A DNA stretch of 25,252 bases from an uncultured Gammaproteobacteria bacterium (GCA_905480065.1 CAJQOV010000109.1:1-25252); one strand, 5' to 3'. Shown: positions 6,845 through 15,104, counted from the stretch's first letter. Made by a program: numbers and translations. The notes: generated from the letters alone by a model not told the origin.

Positions 6845-8080
6845 ATGAATACCCTGTCCGGTAAACACATCCTGCTTGGCGTAACCGGTGGTATCGCCGC
6901 CTACAAGAGTGCCGAGCTGATCCGTCAGCTGCGTGCCGAGGGCGCGACGGTGCGCGTGGTCATGACTGCAGGGGCGCAGCAATTCATCACGCCGCTGACC
7001 CTGCAGGCGTTGTCCGGCAACCCGGTGCACACCGATCTGCTCGATCGCTCGGCGGAGGCGGCCATGGGGCATATTGCACTGGCGCGCTGGGCAGACGCGG
7101 TGCTGGTGGCCCCGGCCACTGCAGATTTCATGGCACGGCTGGAGCAGGGGCGGGCGGATGACCTGTTGTGCGCCGTGACACTGGCGTGCGAGGCGCCGGT
7201 GGCGCTGGCACCGGCCATGAACCGTGCCATGTGGGATAACCCGGCCACACAAAAAAACGTACAGGCGCTGCAGGCGCGTGGCATGCACCGTTTTGGACCC
7301 GCGCTGGGTGAACAGGCCTGTGGCGAGGTGGGACCGGGCCGCATGCTGGAACCGGATGAGCTGGTGACGGCGCTGGCCAGCCTGTTTGAGACGGGTATTC
7401 TGAGCGGTTACCGGGTGCTGGTTACCGCGGGACCCACCCGTGAGGCCATCGACCCGGTGCGTTATATCAGCAATCACAGTTCCGGGCGCATGGGGTTCGC
7501 GGTAGCGCGAGCGGCCAGCGAGGCCGGCGCCGAGGTGCTGCTGGTGAGTGGCCCGGTGAGTCTCGAAACACCGCCGCACGTGCTGCGCATCAACGTGGTC
7601 AGCGCACAGGACATGCAGGATGCGGTGCTGGCGCGTATTGGTGGTTGTGATATTTTTATCGCCGTTGCGGCCGTGGCGGATTATCGGCCGGAGGCCGTGG
7701 CGGCGCAGAAACTGAAGAAAGATGCGCAGCAGGTGACACTCACGCTGACCCGCAACCCGGACATTCTTGCCACGGTCACCGCGCTCGCCAATGCACCGTT
7801 TTCGGTAGGGTTTGCGGCCGAAACCGAGCAGCTCGAGATGCATGCACAGGCCAAGCGGGTCGCCAAGTCGCTGGATATGATCGCGGCAAACCGGGTCGGT
7901 GACGGCGTTGGTTTCGATGCCGAGGAAAATGCCCTGCAGGTATTCTGGGACGGCGGTTCGCAGCTGTTGGCGCAGACCGGCAAGATGAAACTGGCGCGCC
8001 AGCTGGTCGCGCTGGTCGCGCAACGATTCCATGGCAAACACAAAAAGGTTATCCGCTTCAATGCAAAAGATTCAGCTTAA
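6845..8080 (+). CDS. coaBC: Bifunctional phosphopantothenoylcysteine decarboxylase / phosphopantothenate-cysteine ligase
   Basis: The 411-residue product carries out two steps of coenzyme A synthesis: ligation of cysteine to 4'-phosphopantothenate (CoaB, C-terminal) and decarboxylation to 4'-phosphopantetheine (CoaC, N-terminal, FMN-dependent). Visible are GVTGGIAAYKSAEL near the N-terminus, the catalytic histidine H76 in MGHIALARWAD, APAMNRAMWDNPA, and the substrate-clamp cysteine motif ACGEVGPGRM. CoaB begins at VLVTAGPTREAIDPVR, with NHSSGRMG near 208-217. The frame is open to 6758, but ATG 6845 gives the family N-terminus (MNTLSGKHILLGVTGG). Its end overlaps dut by 20 nt, so the two are co-transcribed. 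Confidence 0.96.
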   Translation: MNTLSGKHILLGVTGGIAAYKSAELIRQLRAEGATVRVVMTAGAQQFITPLTLQALSGNPVHTDLLDRSAEAAMGHIALARWADAVLVAPATADFMARLEQGRADDLLCAVTLACEAPVALAPAMNRAMWDNPATQKNVQALQARGMHRFGPALGEQACGEVGPGRMLEPDELVTALASLFETGILSGYRVLVTAGPTREAIDPVRYISNHSSGRMGFAVARAASEAGAEVLLVSGPVSLETPPHVLRINVVSAQDMQDAVLARIGGCDIFIAVAAVADYRPEAVAAQKLKKDAQQVTLTLTRNPDILATVTALANAPFSVGFAAETEQLEMHAQAKRVAKSLDMIAANRVGDGVGFDAEENALQVFWDGGSQLLAQTGKMKLARQLVALVAQRFHGKHKKVIRFNAKDSA

Positions 8081-8516
8081 GATACTCGACGCGCGGCTTG
8101 GCAAGGAATTCCCGCTGCCGCATTACGCCACGGATGGCTCCGCGGGTATGGATATGCGCGCCTGCCTGGACAGTCCGCTGGAGATCGCGCCCGGGGAAAC
8201 ACACCTCATTCCTACCGGCCTGGCGATACACGTCGAGGATAGCGGCATGGCGGCCATCCTGTTGCCGCGCTCCGGTCTTGGTCACAAGCATGGCATCGTG
8301 CTCGGCAACCTGGTTGGCCTGATCGATTCGGACTACCAGGGCCAGGTGTTCGTGTCCTGCTGGAACCGCGGCAAGGAGCGCTTTACCATCAATCCCGGTG
8401 AGCGGATAGCGCAGATGGTCATCGTGCCGGTGGTGCGCGCGGATTTCGAGATCGTGGAGGAGTTTGTCTCCAGCGAGCGCGGCGCAGGCGGTTTTGGTCA
8501 TACCGGTCGACACTAG
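8061..8516 (+). CDS. dut: Deoxyuridine 5'-triphosphate nucleotidohydrolase
   Basis: This trimeric dUTPase hydrolyses dUTP to dUMP, keeping uracil out of DNA and feeding dTMP synthesis. All five motifs are present in the 151-residue product: TDGSAGMDM (24-32), PRSGLGHKHG (69-78), GLIDSDYQG (86-94, with the catalytic Asp), GERIAQM (113-119) and the C-terminal glycine-rich RGAGGFGHTG (140-149). The length is that of E. coli Dut. The start MQKIQLKIL at 8061 is preferred over an upstream ATG at 8031 because it matches the family N-terminus and has AAGGTT upstream. The first 20 nt lie inside the end of coaBC. Confidence 0.97.
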   Translation: MQKIQLKILDARLGKEFPLPHYATDGSAGMDMRACLDSPLEIAPGETHLIPTGLAIHVEDSGMAAILLPRSGLGHKHGIVLGNLVGLIDSDYQGQVFVSCWNRGKERFTINPGERIAQMVIVPVVRADFEIVEEFVSSERGAGGFGHTGRH

Positions 8517-8626
8517 CCCGGTCGCGGCGGGTCAATAAAGCCCTTACTATGGCCGATAGCCCACGGGTGGGCTGCTGAACCCAGCCCGGCCCTCGATACC
8601 AGCATACCGGGAATAGCAAAATCATC

Positions 8627-11269
8627 ATGAAGCTGAAATTACCCGCCTTTTCCAGGCGCACCACCGCATCCGGCGAAGCAACATCACGGGTAGCGCCAAA
8701 GCTGACCGGCAACATGCAGCCGGCCAGCCTGGCGCGGATACGTCTGCTGTTACTGGTGTCGGCGATCGGCCTGCTGGCTGCCATGAGTTATTTCGTGTTT
8801 CAGCTGATGTCGCTGCGTATCGCGCATGCCATGCAGCAGGAAACCGAGATCACCACTTCCATGGTGGTGGCACGGGTGTCCTCGATGGCCGAATACTTCG
8901 GGGATAGTGCTGCCTTGCTGGCCAAGAACCCGGAGATTGCCGGCTTGCTGAAGAGCGGTAGTCTTGCACAGCGCAGTGCGCGCGAAGAGTCACTGCGTTA
9001 TGTATTCCCCACGGCGATCAATGTGCGCCTGTTGCCGCCCGGGCTGAATAATGTGGACAAGGAGGCATCGCCGCCACTCAGTTATGCCGCGCTGGCGCAG
9101 ATGCGCGCTGCCGAGGAAAGTGCGGTGCCGCCGCCGATCGAGGTGCACCTGTTCAATACACCGCAGCAGCATGTCAATATCGTGCGCCGTGTCATGGATC
9201 CGGCTGGTTCCGGCGTGGTCGGGCATATCATGTTATCGCTGTCCTACGATGTCGTGCAGGACATCCTGGACGGCCTGCAAAAGATGGGTGGTTATATCGA
9301 GTTGCAGCAGGATGGCGCCAGGGGCGCCCCGGTTGTCATTGCCACCCAGGGGGATGCCTCGATCAGGAACGGTGAAGCAGAGCGTATCGTGCCGATACCG
9401 TCCACCCGCTGGCAGGTGGCATACTGGCCGGCGACCAGCAGCCTGACCTATCTGGGTCAAATCGGCATGTGGGTGCTGGTTGCATTCCTGGCCTGTGCGG
9501 TGACACTGGCGGCGCTGGTCTGGCTGCTGTTCCGCCGCATTACCAATGCCCTGCGTATCGACGAGGTCAGCCTGGTAACGCTGATGAAGGATTTTCGTGA
9601 TGGTCGGGTCCGTCGCGACTATGCGAGCGGTCTGGCGGAATTGAAGGATTCAATGGAATTCATGGTGCAGCTTGCCGCAGGCGCCCAGAACGCGGTGCAG
9701 AAACGCAGCCCGGTGCCGCGCGAACATGATGAACACGCCGGGTCGGAGCAGCCTGGCCAGTCGGTGGCTGCGCCTGCTGAAGAGCCGGGCAAGCCGGAAC
9801 GAAAACAGGAAAGTGAATCCGCGGATTTTCTTGCCGGTGCACGCACGGATAATCTCGTTGTGGAGGAAGCACCGTTGCATATTGATGAACAGGACGTTGC
9901 CGTGGAGGCATCGATATTCCGCGCCTACGATATCCGTGGCGTGGTCGACCAGACGCTGACCGTGAGTACCGTGCGTCAGATCGGCCGCGCTGTTGGCAGC
10001 GAGACCCTGCAGCGCGGCCGCAACACCGTGGTCGTTGGCAGGGACGGAAGACTGTCCGGTCCGGTGCTGTCAAGCGCCCTGATCGAGGGGATTCTCTCCA
10101 CGGGCTGTGATGTAAAGGATATCGGCTGCGTTCCGACACCGGTACTGTATTTTGCCACGTACTACCTGGATACCCAGTCCGGTGTCATCGTTACCGGCAG
10201 CCACAACCCGCCGGATTACAACGGTCTGAAAATCGTCATTGACGGCGAAACATTGTCCGGTGAATCGATCCAGGGTCTGCGCGAACGCATCGAGGCGCAG
10301 AATTTTATTTCCGGCCAGGGCAATCTCGAGGCAATCAATGTCACGCCCGATTACATCGAACGAATCCGTGATGATGTCAGCCTGGCACGACCGCTGCGCG
10401 TGGTCCTGGATTGCGGCAACGGCGTGGCGGGCGGTGTGGCGCCGGAGCTGTTGCGTGCGCTGGGTTGCGAGGTCACCGAACTGTACTGCGAGGTCGACGG
10501 CAACTTCCCGAATCATCACCCGGACCCGAGCAAGCCGGACAACCTGCGCGACCTCATCGCTGCCGTAGAGTCAGGGCATGCCGATGTCGGCCTGGCCTTT
10601 GACGGCGATGGTGACCGGCTCGGCGTGGTGTCGCCGAATGGCAGCATCATCTGGCCGGACCGCGTGCTCATGCTGTTTGCCATGGACATCCTCGAGCGCA
10701 ATCCGGGTGGACAGATTATTTACGATGTCAAATGCACGCGTTTCCTCGACAGCGTGATCCGGGAACATGGCGGTGATCCGTTGATGTGGAAGACCGGGCA
10801 TTCCTTTATCAAGGCCAAGATCAAGGAAACCGGTGCCTTGCTCGCCGGTGAAATGAGCGGCCACATCTTTATCAACGAACGCTGGTATGGTTTTGATGAC
10901 GGCATCTATGCCGCGGCACGCCTGCTCGAGATCCTGGCCAAGGACGAGCGCAACAGCCAGGAGATCTTCGATGCCCTGCCGGACAGTGTAAATACCCCGG
11001 AACTCAACGTTGCCATGCGCGAAGGCGAACCGCCGGTATTCATCGGCCAGCTGCTGGAAAATGCACATTTCGAAGACGCGTCGATATCCACCATCGACGG
11101 GCTGCGTGCCGAGTTCTCCGATGGCTGGGGGCTGGTGCGTGCATCCAATACCACGCCGGTGCTGGTGCTGCGTTTCGAGGCCGACAACGATGCCGCGCTG
11201 CAGCGCATCATGGGTGAATTCCGCCGCGTCATGTTGCAGGTGGATGCCGGTCTGAAACTGCCGTTCTGA
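8627..11269 (+). CDS. algC: Phosphomannomutase/phosphoglucomutase with N-terminal membrane sensor-like domain
   Basis: The C-terminal part (about 428-880) is a complete alpha-D-phosphohexomutase of the AlgC type: entry SIFRAYDIRG, phosphoserine loop TGSHNPP (S525), metal loop DGDGDR (659-664), sugar loop GEMSGH (741-746) and phosphate site RASNTTP (838-844). It interconverts hexose 1- and 6-phosphates for LPS, alginate-like or other polysaccharides. The N-terminal 425 residues add a basic tail, a transmembrane helix (39-61), a 210-residue presumed periplasmic domain, a second helix (280-302) and a Pro/Glu-rich linker (about 360-425). So the enzyme should be anchored to the inner membrane. Placement between dut and argB is as in Pseudomonas. 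Sugar specificity (Man or Glc) cannot be fixed from sequence. Confidence 0.93.
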   Translation: MKLKLPAFSRRTTASGEATSRVAPKLTGNMQPASLARIRLLLLVSAIGLLAAMSYFVFQLMSLRIAHAMQQETEITTSMVVARVSSMAEYFGDSAALLAKNPEIAGLLKSGSLAQRSAREESLRYVFPTAINVRLLPPGLNNVDKEASPPLSYAALAQMRAAEESAVPPPIEVHLFNTPQQHVNIVRRVMDPAGSGVVGHIMLSLSYDVVQDILDGLQKMGGYIELQQDGARGAPVVIATQGDASIRNGEAERIVPIPSTRWQVAYWPATSSLTYLGQIGMWVLVAFLACAVTLAALVWLLFRRITNALRIDEVSLVTLMKDFRDGRVRRDYASGLAELKDSMEFMVQLAAGAQNAVQKRSPVPREHDEHAGSEQPGQSVAAPAEEPGKPERKQESESADFLAGARTDNLVVEEAPLHIDEQDVAVEASIFRAYDIRGVVDQTLTVSTVRQIGRAVGSETLQRGRNTVVVGRDGRLSGPVLSSALIEGILSTGCDVKDIGCVPTPVLYFATYYLDTQSGVIVTGSHNPPDYNGLKIVIDGETLSGESIQGLRERIEAQNFISGQGNLEAINVTPDYIERIRDDVSLARPLRVVLDCGNGVAGGVAPELLRALGCEVTELYCEVDGNFPNHHPDPSKPDNLRDLIAAVESGHADVGLAFDGDGDRLGVVSPNGSIIWPDRVLMLFAMDILERNPGGQIIYDVKCTRFLDSVIREHGGDPLMWKTGHSFIKAKIKETGALLAGEMSGHIFINERWYGFDDGIYAAARLLEILAKDERNSQEIFDALPDSVNTPELNVAMREGEPPVFIGQLLENAHFEDASISTIDGLRAEFSDGWGLVRASNTTPVLVLRFEADNDAALQRIMGEFRRVMLQVDAGLKLPF

Positions 11270-11287
11270 TCGTAACGCAGGGTATTC

Positions 11288-11330
11288 TTGTTCGACGCCG
11301 TGTAACACGCGTAAACTGCACGCTGTTTAC
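11288..11330 (+). promoter_or_regulatory. Possible argB promoter with overlapping inverted repeat
   Basis: TTGTTC (11288-11293), an 18-nt spacer and TAAACT (11312-11317) form a weak promoter candidate. A perfect inverted repeat, GTAAAC-N8-GTTTAC (11311-11330), overlaps the -10 box and could be an operator or a leader hairpin. It does not obviously fit the ArgR box consensus. The evidence is pattern only. Confidence 0.35.
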
Positions 11331-11354
11331 AGCTGCCCGAGTGGTGTTTTTCCT

Positions 11355-12248
11355 ATGTCACTGACCCCTGAATCCGCGCAGAATGTCGCGCACGTCCTGA
11401 CCGAGGCGTTGCCGTATATCCGCCGTTTCCGCGGCAAGACGGTAGTTATCAAGTATGGCGGCAACGCCATGGTCGATGAACAGCTGAAGAGCGGATTCGC
11501 GCGCGATATCGTGCTGATGAAGCTGGTCGGGATCAACCCGGTTGTGGTGCACGGCGGTGGCCCCCAGATCGGACGTTTGCTGGAGAAGCTCGGCAAGGAA
11601 AGCACGTTCGTCGACGGCATGCGTGTCACCGACACCGAGACCATGGACGTGGTCGAGATGGTGCTGGGCGGGCTGGTCAACAAGGAGATCGTCAATCTGA
11701 TCGCGCAGCATGGCGGCCGCGCGGTCGGCCTGACCGGCAAGGACGGTGACCTGATACGTGCACGCAAGATGGTTATCAGACGACACACCCCGGACCTGGA
11801 TGCACCGGAGATTATCGATATCGGGCATGTCGGCGAAGTGGAGAGTATCGATGCCAGTCTCGTCAACATGCTGGTCAGCGGCGACTTTATCCCGGTGATT
11901 GCACCGATCGGTGTGGGCAGTGACGGGCGTTCCTACAACATCAATGCGGACCTGGTCGCCGGTCGCATGGCCGAGGTACTGAAGGCGGAGAAGCTCATCC
12001 TGCTGACCAATACCGCCGGCCTGCTCGACAAGCAGGGCAAATTACTGACCGGGCTGAAGGTGGGCGGGGTCAAGCAACTGATCGAGGATGGCACGGTACA
12101 GGGCGGCATGTTGCCGAAAATCGGCTGTGTAATATCGGCGCTTAACAGCGGCGTCAGTGCGGCCCACATTATCGACGGGCGTCTGCCGCACGCGGTACTG
12201 GTCGAGCTGTTTACCGACGAGGGCGTGGGTACGCTGATTTCGGCCTGA
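11355..12248 (+). CDS. argB: Acetylglutamate kinase
   Basis: The 297-residue product phosphorylates N-acetyl-L-glutamate, the second step of arginine synthesis. Motifs seen: the lysine and glycine loop KYGGNAM (K33 onward), HGGGPQIG (66-73), VTDTETMDVVEMVLGG, and GGMLPK near the C-terminus. An N-terminal helix of about 25 residues precedes the kinase core (MSLTPESAQNVAHVLTEALP). In the family this kinked helix links dimers into the hexameric, arginine-inhibited form, so feedback inhibition is likely. The gene is 85 nt after algC and converges on the DUF4124 gene, with only 13 nt between stops. Confidence 0.96.
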   Translation: MSLTPESAQNVAHVLTEALPYIRRFRGKTVVIKYGGNAMVDEQLKSGFARDIVLMKLVGINPVVVHGGGPQIGRLLEKLGKESTFVDGMRVTDTETMDVVEMVLGGLVNKEIVNLIAQHGGRAVGLTGKDGDLIRARKMVIRRHTPDLDAPEIIDIGHVGEVESIDASLVNMLVSGDFIPVIAPIGVGSDGRSYNINADLVAGRMAEVLKAEKLILLTNTAGLLDKQGKLLTGLKVGGVKQLIEDGTVQGGMLPKIGCVISALNSGVSAAHIIDGRLPHAVLVELFTDEGVGTLISA

Positions 12249-12261
12249 TGCTGCGTTCGGC

Positions 12262-13299
12262 CTACGGGTTGCTGGCGGTCAGGTAGCGGAAGCGCTTGAT
12301 GCTGATGTTGTAATGGCTTTCCGCCTGCTGTTTTTCTGCGCGTTTGCTGTGCAGCAGGGCTTCACCCTGCTCGATCTCGGTCATGACGATCTTCATCTGG
12401 CCAACCAGCGCATCCGGCAGGGTTTCACCGGCCGCTTCATATTCATCGGCGTTGTCGGTCAATTCGGCGAGCTTCTTTTGCAGGGCGTCTACCCGCGAAA
12501 AGGCTTGCTTGATTTCCTCATCGATTTTTTGCAGTTCTTCATTGCGGGCAAACATCAGGTCTGTTTCGCTGGAAAATGTGGCCAGCAGGGTACGGTCTTC
12601 CCGGGTCAGTTCCACCTTCGTATTATGCAGTGCGATTTCCAGCGCGGATTTGTGCTGCCTGGCGGATGGCTCCGGTCCGCTTGTGAGTTCCTCGTAACGG
12701 GCAATATCCTGCGCAAACTGTTTCCTGATATGGCCGATTTCCTGCTCCTTGTCCGCGGCAAACTGGGTGTTGTTTTCGACCTGGTCGCGCAGGTTCCTGA
12801 GCTGGTGCTGCAGTGCAAATGGCAGGGGCTTGCCGCTGCGCTCGTAACTGGCAGCTTCCTCGGTCAGTGTCAGCAGCCGGTCCTGCATGGATTCGATGCG
12901 GCTGTGCGTCAGTTGTATCAATGACTCGATCATGGTGATCTTGCCATGCTGCGCATCGATCATGTCTTCCTTGCTGGAATAGGTTGCCAGCAGGCTGCGA
13001 TCGTGGACGGCACGCTTTCTTTCACGTTCCAGGCGTAATTCTTCCAGTTCGGCAAGACGTTTGGCCTCGGCCTTTTCCTCGGGCGTCTGCGGTGCACTGT
13101 ATACCCTGACTATACGACCGGCTTCGTTGATTTCCTTGCGTTCATGTTGCGCAGCTTCCGGCGGCATCCGGTTGCTGTACTGCACATACCCATCACTGTC
13201 TACCCACTTGTACATCCGTTCTGCGTGACAGGCAGGTGCAAAGGTCAGCCAGAGGGCCGGCAGCAGCATCAGGGTCGTGCATTTACGTGTCAGTTTCAT
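12262..13299 (-). CDS. Secreted DUF4124 protein with duplicated coiled-coil module
   Basis: The 345-residue protein starts with a signal peptide (MKLTRKCTTL..., hydrophobic 9-22, probable cleavage after ACHA at 26). A DUF4124 domain follows at about 27-75 (RMYKWVDSDGYVQYSNRMPP). The rest is a charged alpha-helical coiled coil. Residues 100-206 and 235-341 are two copies of a 107-residue module that align without gaps at about one third identity. Both open DR(S/T)LLAT(Y/F)SS, contain a Y-E-x-x-G-x-x-LP turn and close with LT. The function is unknown. A periplasmic location is likely, as there is no lipobox or second membrane helix. It faces the TauE/SafE gene across an 86-nt divergent promoter region. 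Confidence 0.85.
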   Translation of the reverse strand: MKLTRKCTTLMLLPALWLTFAPACHAERMYKWVDSDGYVQYSNRMPPEAAQHERKEINEAGRIVRVYSAPQTPEEKAEAKRLAELEELRLERERKRAVHDRSLLATYSSKEDMIDAQHGKITMIESLIQLTHSRIESMQDRLLTLTEEAASYERSGKPLPFALQHQLRNLRDQVENNTQFAADKEQEIGHIRKQFAQDIARYEELTSGPEPSARQHKSALEIALHNTKVELTREDRTLLATFSSETDLMFARNEELQKIDEEIKQAFSRVDALQKKLAELTDNADEYEAAGETLPDALVGQMKIVMTEIEQGEALLHSKRAEKQQAESHYNISIKRFRYLTASNP

Positions 13300-13385
13300 A
13301 TTCGATTTGCAACCTGTTCATACGCAGGGCTTGCGATGTGTGGCGACCAGTGCAATATAGCGGGATCGTAACCGCGGGAATTCCT

Positions 13386-14141
13386 GTGAATGCCACGGAA
13401 CAGGTAATCCTTTTCCTCTTCTCCCTGATTGCCAACGTGTTTTCGGCATTCTCGGGTGGCGGTGCGGGATTGATCCAGTTGCCGGTGCTCATCTTCCTGG
13501 GTTTGCCATTTGCCATCGCACTGGCAACTCACAAGGTTGCCAGCGTTGCACTGGGTATCGGCGCTACTATCAGGCACTTGAGGGAGGAGCCGCTGGAGCG
13601 CAGCCTTGCCCTGACCATACTGGGATGGGGCCTGCCCGGAGTAGTGCTGGGGGCCAGTATCATCCTGGGCGTCCCGGAGCGCAGCGCCGAGATGGGTCTG
13701 GGGGTGTTAACGGCCGGGCTGGGCATCTACTCCTGGCTGCATCCGCAGCTTGGCCAGACCGTGATCCCGGCCAACCGCAACCGCCCTGGGCAGTTGCTGG
13801 GCGGGCTGGTGCTGTTCTCGATTGGCGTACTGAACGGTTCACTGACTTCCGGCACCGGGCTGTTCGTCACGCTCTGGCTGGTGCGCTGGTTCGGACTCGA
13901 TTACCGGCGTGCCATCGCCTATACGCTGATCCTGGTCGGGGTTTTCTGGAACGGCACCGGTGCGGTCACGCTCGGGATGCTGGGCGAGATCCGCTGGTCC
14001 TGGCTGCCGGCCCTGCTGCTGGGTTCGCTGCTGGGCGGCTACCTCGGTGCCCATCTGGCGATTCGCTCCGGCAACCGCTGGATCAAGCGGGCGTTCGAAC
14101 TGGTGACGCTGCTGATCGGGGTGAAGCTGATCATCGGGTGA
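13386..14141 (+). CDS. Sulfite exporter TauE/SafE family permease
   Basis: An integral membrane protein of 251 residues with about seven to eight hydrophobic helices in two halves. It has the family features of an N-terminal VFSAFSGGGAGLIQLPVLI segment, then THKVASVALGIG, and a second-half GLFVTLWLVRWFGLDYRRAIAY. The family (PF01925) moves small anions such as sulfite, sulfoacetate or thiosulfate-related compounds. The substrate is not shown by this sequence. The frame is open from 13236, but that stretch is not family-like; a GTG at 13386 preceded by CGGGAA gives the normal N-terminus. No sulfur gene is adjacent. Confidence 0.82.
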   Translation: MNATEQVILFLFSLIANVFSAFSGGGAGLIQLPVLIFLGLPFAIALATHKVASVALGIGATIRHLREEPLERSLALTILGWGLPGVVLGASIILGVPERSAEMGLGVLTAGLGIYSWLHPQLGQTVIPANRNRPGQLLGGLVLFSIGVLNGSLTSGTGLFVTLWLVRWFGLDYRRAIAYTLILVGVFWNGTGAVTLGMLGEIRWSWLPALLLGSLLGGYLGAHLAIRSGNRWIKRAFELVTLLIGVKLIIG

Positions 14142-14180
14142 CTGTTACTGATTCGGACCGGGATGCAGAAAAACATTTCC

Positions 14181-14198
14181 GCGCGCAAAGACGCAAAG
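14181..14198 (+). repeat. Dispersed repeat gcgcgcaaagacgcaaag
   Basis: The 17-nt stretch gcgcgcaaagacgcaaa is identical to the outer ends of the composite element at 5151-5167 and, inverted, 5394-5410. It therefore occurs three times in this window, always intergenic. Confidence 0.7.
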
Positions 14199-14220
14199 GT
14201 GCCAGGAACTTCAAAACAAT

Positions 14221-14242
14221 TCGCCACAGAGGACACAGAGGG
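14221..14242 (+). repeat. Dispersed repeat gccacagaggacacagag, copy 1
   Basis: This 'cacagag' repeat has a related copy at 15955-15981 (gccacagagggcacagagca). Both copies are intergenic and next to other repeats. It has an internal 9-nt periodicity of cacagag(g/a). Non-coding. Confidence 0.65.
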
Positions 14243-14253
14243 AATTAACGATC

Positions 14254-14417
14254 AAACGATCAAGGGGTCAGAGTACTTGAACCGGGAGAAAAACGATCAA
14301 GGGGTCAGAGTACTTGAACCGGGAGAGGATCAAGGGAGGATCAAGTACTCTGACCCCTTGAACTCCTTGCAAGTACTCTGACCCCTTGAACTTCCTTTCA
14401 AGTACTCTGACCCCTTG
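14254..14417. repeat. Five-copy array of a 19-nt GGGGTCAGAGT-core repeat
   Basis: The unit CAAGGGGTCAGAGTACTTG occurs exactly at 14261-14279 and 14298-14316 (forward), and at 14342-14360, 14370-14388 and 14399-14417 (reverse). The forward pair sits in a perfect 36-nt direct repeat (14254-14289 and 14291-14326). Copies 2 and 3 form a perfect 21-bp stem (14297-14317 with 14341-14361) around a 23-nt loop. The last copy ends 4 nt before the pyrE stop codon, so the array is the 3' region of pyrE and of the convergent TauE/SafE gene. It probably has terminator or mRNA-stabilising effects whatever its origin. Confidence 0.92.
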
Positions 14418-14421
14418 AACT

Positions 14422-15063
14422 CTAGACCCCGTACTGCGCGCGGTACGCCTCGATCCGCGCGACATCCTCACTGTGATCTGGCTGCAGGCGCAGGTATTCC
14501 AGGAGGTGCTCGAGTTTGACGATGCTGATGACCGGTACGCCGAGGGATTGCTCGACTTCCTGGATCGCGGATTGCTGTCCCTTGCCGCGTTCCTGGCGGT
14601 CCAGGGCGATAACCACGCCGGCCAGTTGTGCGCCTGCCTGCTGGATGATATCCACCGACTCACGAATCGCCGTGCCTGCGGTGATGACATCGTCGATCAC
14701 CAGTACCTTGCCACTCAGACCGGCGCCGACCAGGTTGCCGCCTTCGCCATGATCCTTGGCCTCCTTGCGGTTGAAACACCACGGGACGTTATGCCCGTGG
14801 TGCTCCGCCAGTGCGATGCTGGCGGCAGCGGCGAGCGGTATGCCCTTGTAGGCCGGCCCGAACAGCACGTCGAAGTCGATGCCACTGTCGGTAATGGCCT
14901 GCGCATAGCAGCGGCCCAGCTGTGCCAGGTGCCGGCCGGTATTGAACAGCCCGGCATTGAAAAAATACGGACTGGTGCGGCCGGATTTTAGGGTGAATTC
15001 GCCAAAGCGCAGGACGCCGGCATTGATGGCGAAGTCGATAAACTCACGTTGGTACTCTTTCAT
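14422..15063 (-). CDS. pyrE: Orotate phosphoribosyltransferase
   Basis: PyrE joins orotate to PRPP to make orotidine 5'-phosphate in pyrimidine synthesis. The 213-residue product has the PRPP-binding motif VLVIDDVITAGTA (120-132), the flexible catalytic loop FNRKEAKDHGEGG (97-109) and the N-terminal FTLKSGRTSPYFFNAG. Length equals that of the E. coli enzyme. ATG 15063 (MKEYQREFIDFA) matches the family; the frame is open a further 45 nt but without homology. The gene is divergent from the exonuclease/Crc homologue, as pyrE and crc are neighbours in Pseudomonas. The 3' end abuts the repeat array. Confidence 0.96.
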   Translation of the reverse strand: MKEYQREFIDFAINAGVLRFGEFTLKSGRTSPYFFNAGLFNTGRHLAQLGRCYAQAITDSGIDFDVLFGPAYKGIPLAAAASIALAEHHGHNVPWCFNRKEAKDHGEGGNLVGAGLSGKVLVIDDVITAGTAIRESVDIIQQAGAQLAGVVIALDRQERGKGQQSAIQEVEQSLGVPVISIVKLEHLLEYLRLQPDHSEDVARIEAYRAQYGV

Positions 15064-15075
15064 GGCTGCTGGTGG

Positions 15076-15104
15076 TCGTTCTCGTGACGGCAGGCCGCTA
15101 TGAT
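15076..15104 (+). promoter_or_regulatory. Candidate promoter of the xth/crc gene
   Basis: A good -10 box, TATGAT (15099-15104), lies 17 nt after a poor -35 (TCGTTC, 15076-15081) in the 69-nt divergent spacer with pyrE. A GAAGGG ribosome-binding site follows at 15124-15129, just before the ATG. Confidence 0.45.

Noticed and set aside
6770..8041. 423-codon minus-strand frame opposite coaBC
   Set aside because: The composition is that of a codon shadow (His, Arg, Gln rich). The plus strand encodes full CoaBC.
14254..14417. CRISPR-like repeated units
   Set aside because: The copies are in both orientations, the spacings are 9-25 nt and non-uniform, and no cas gene is present. It is an inverted repeat array.
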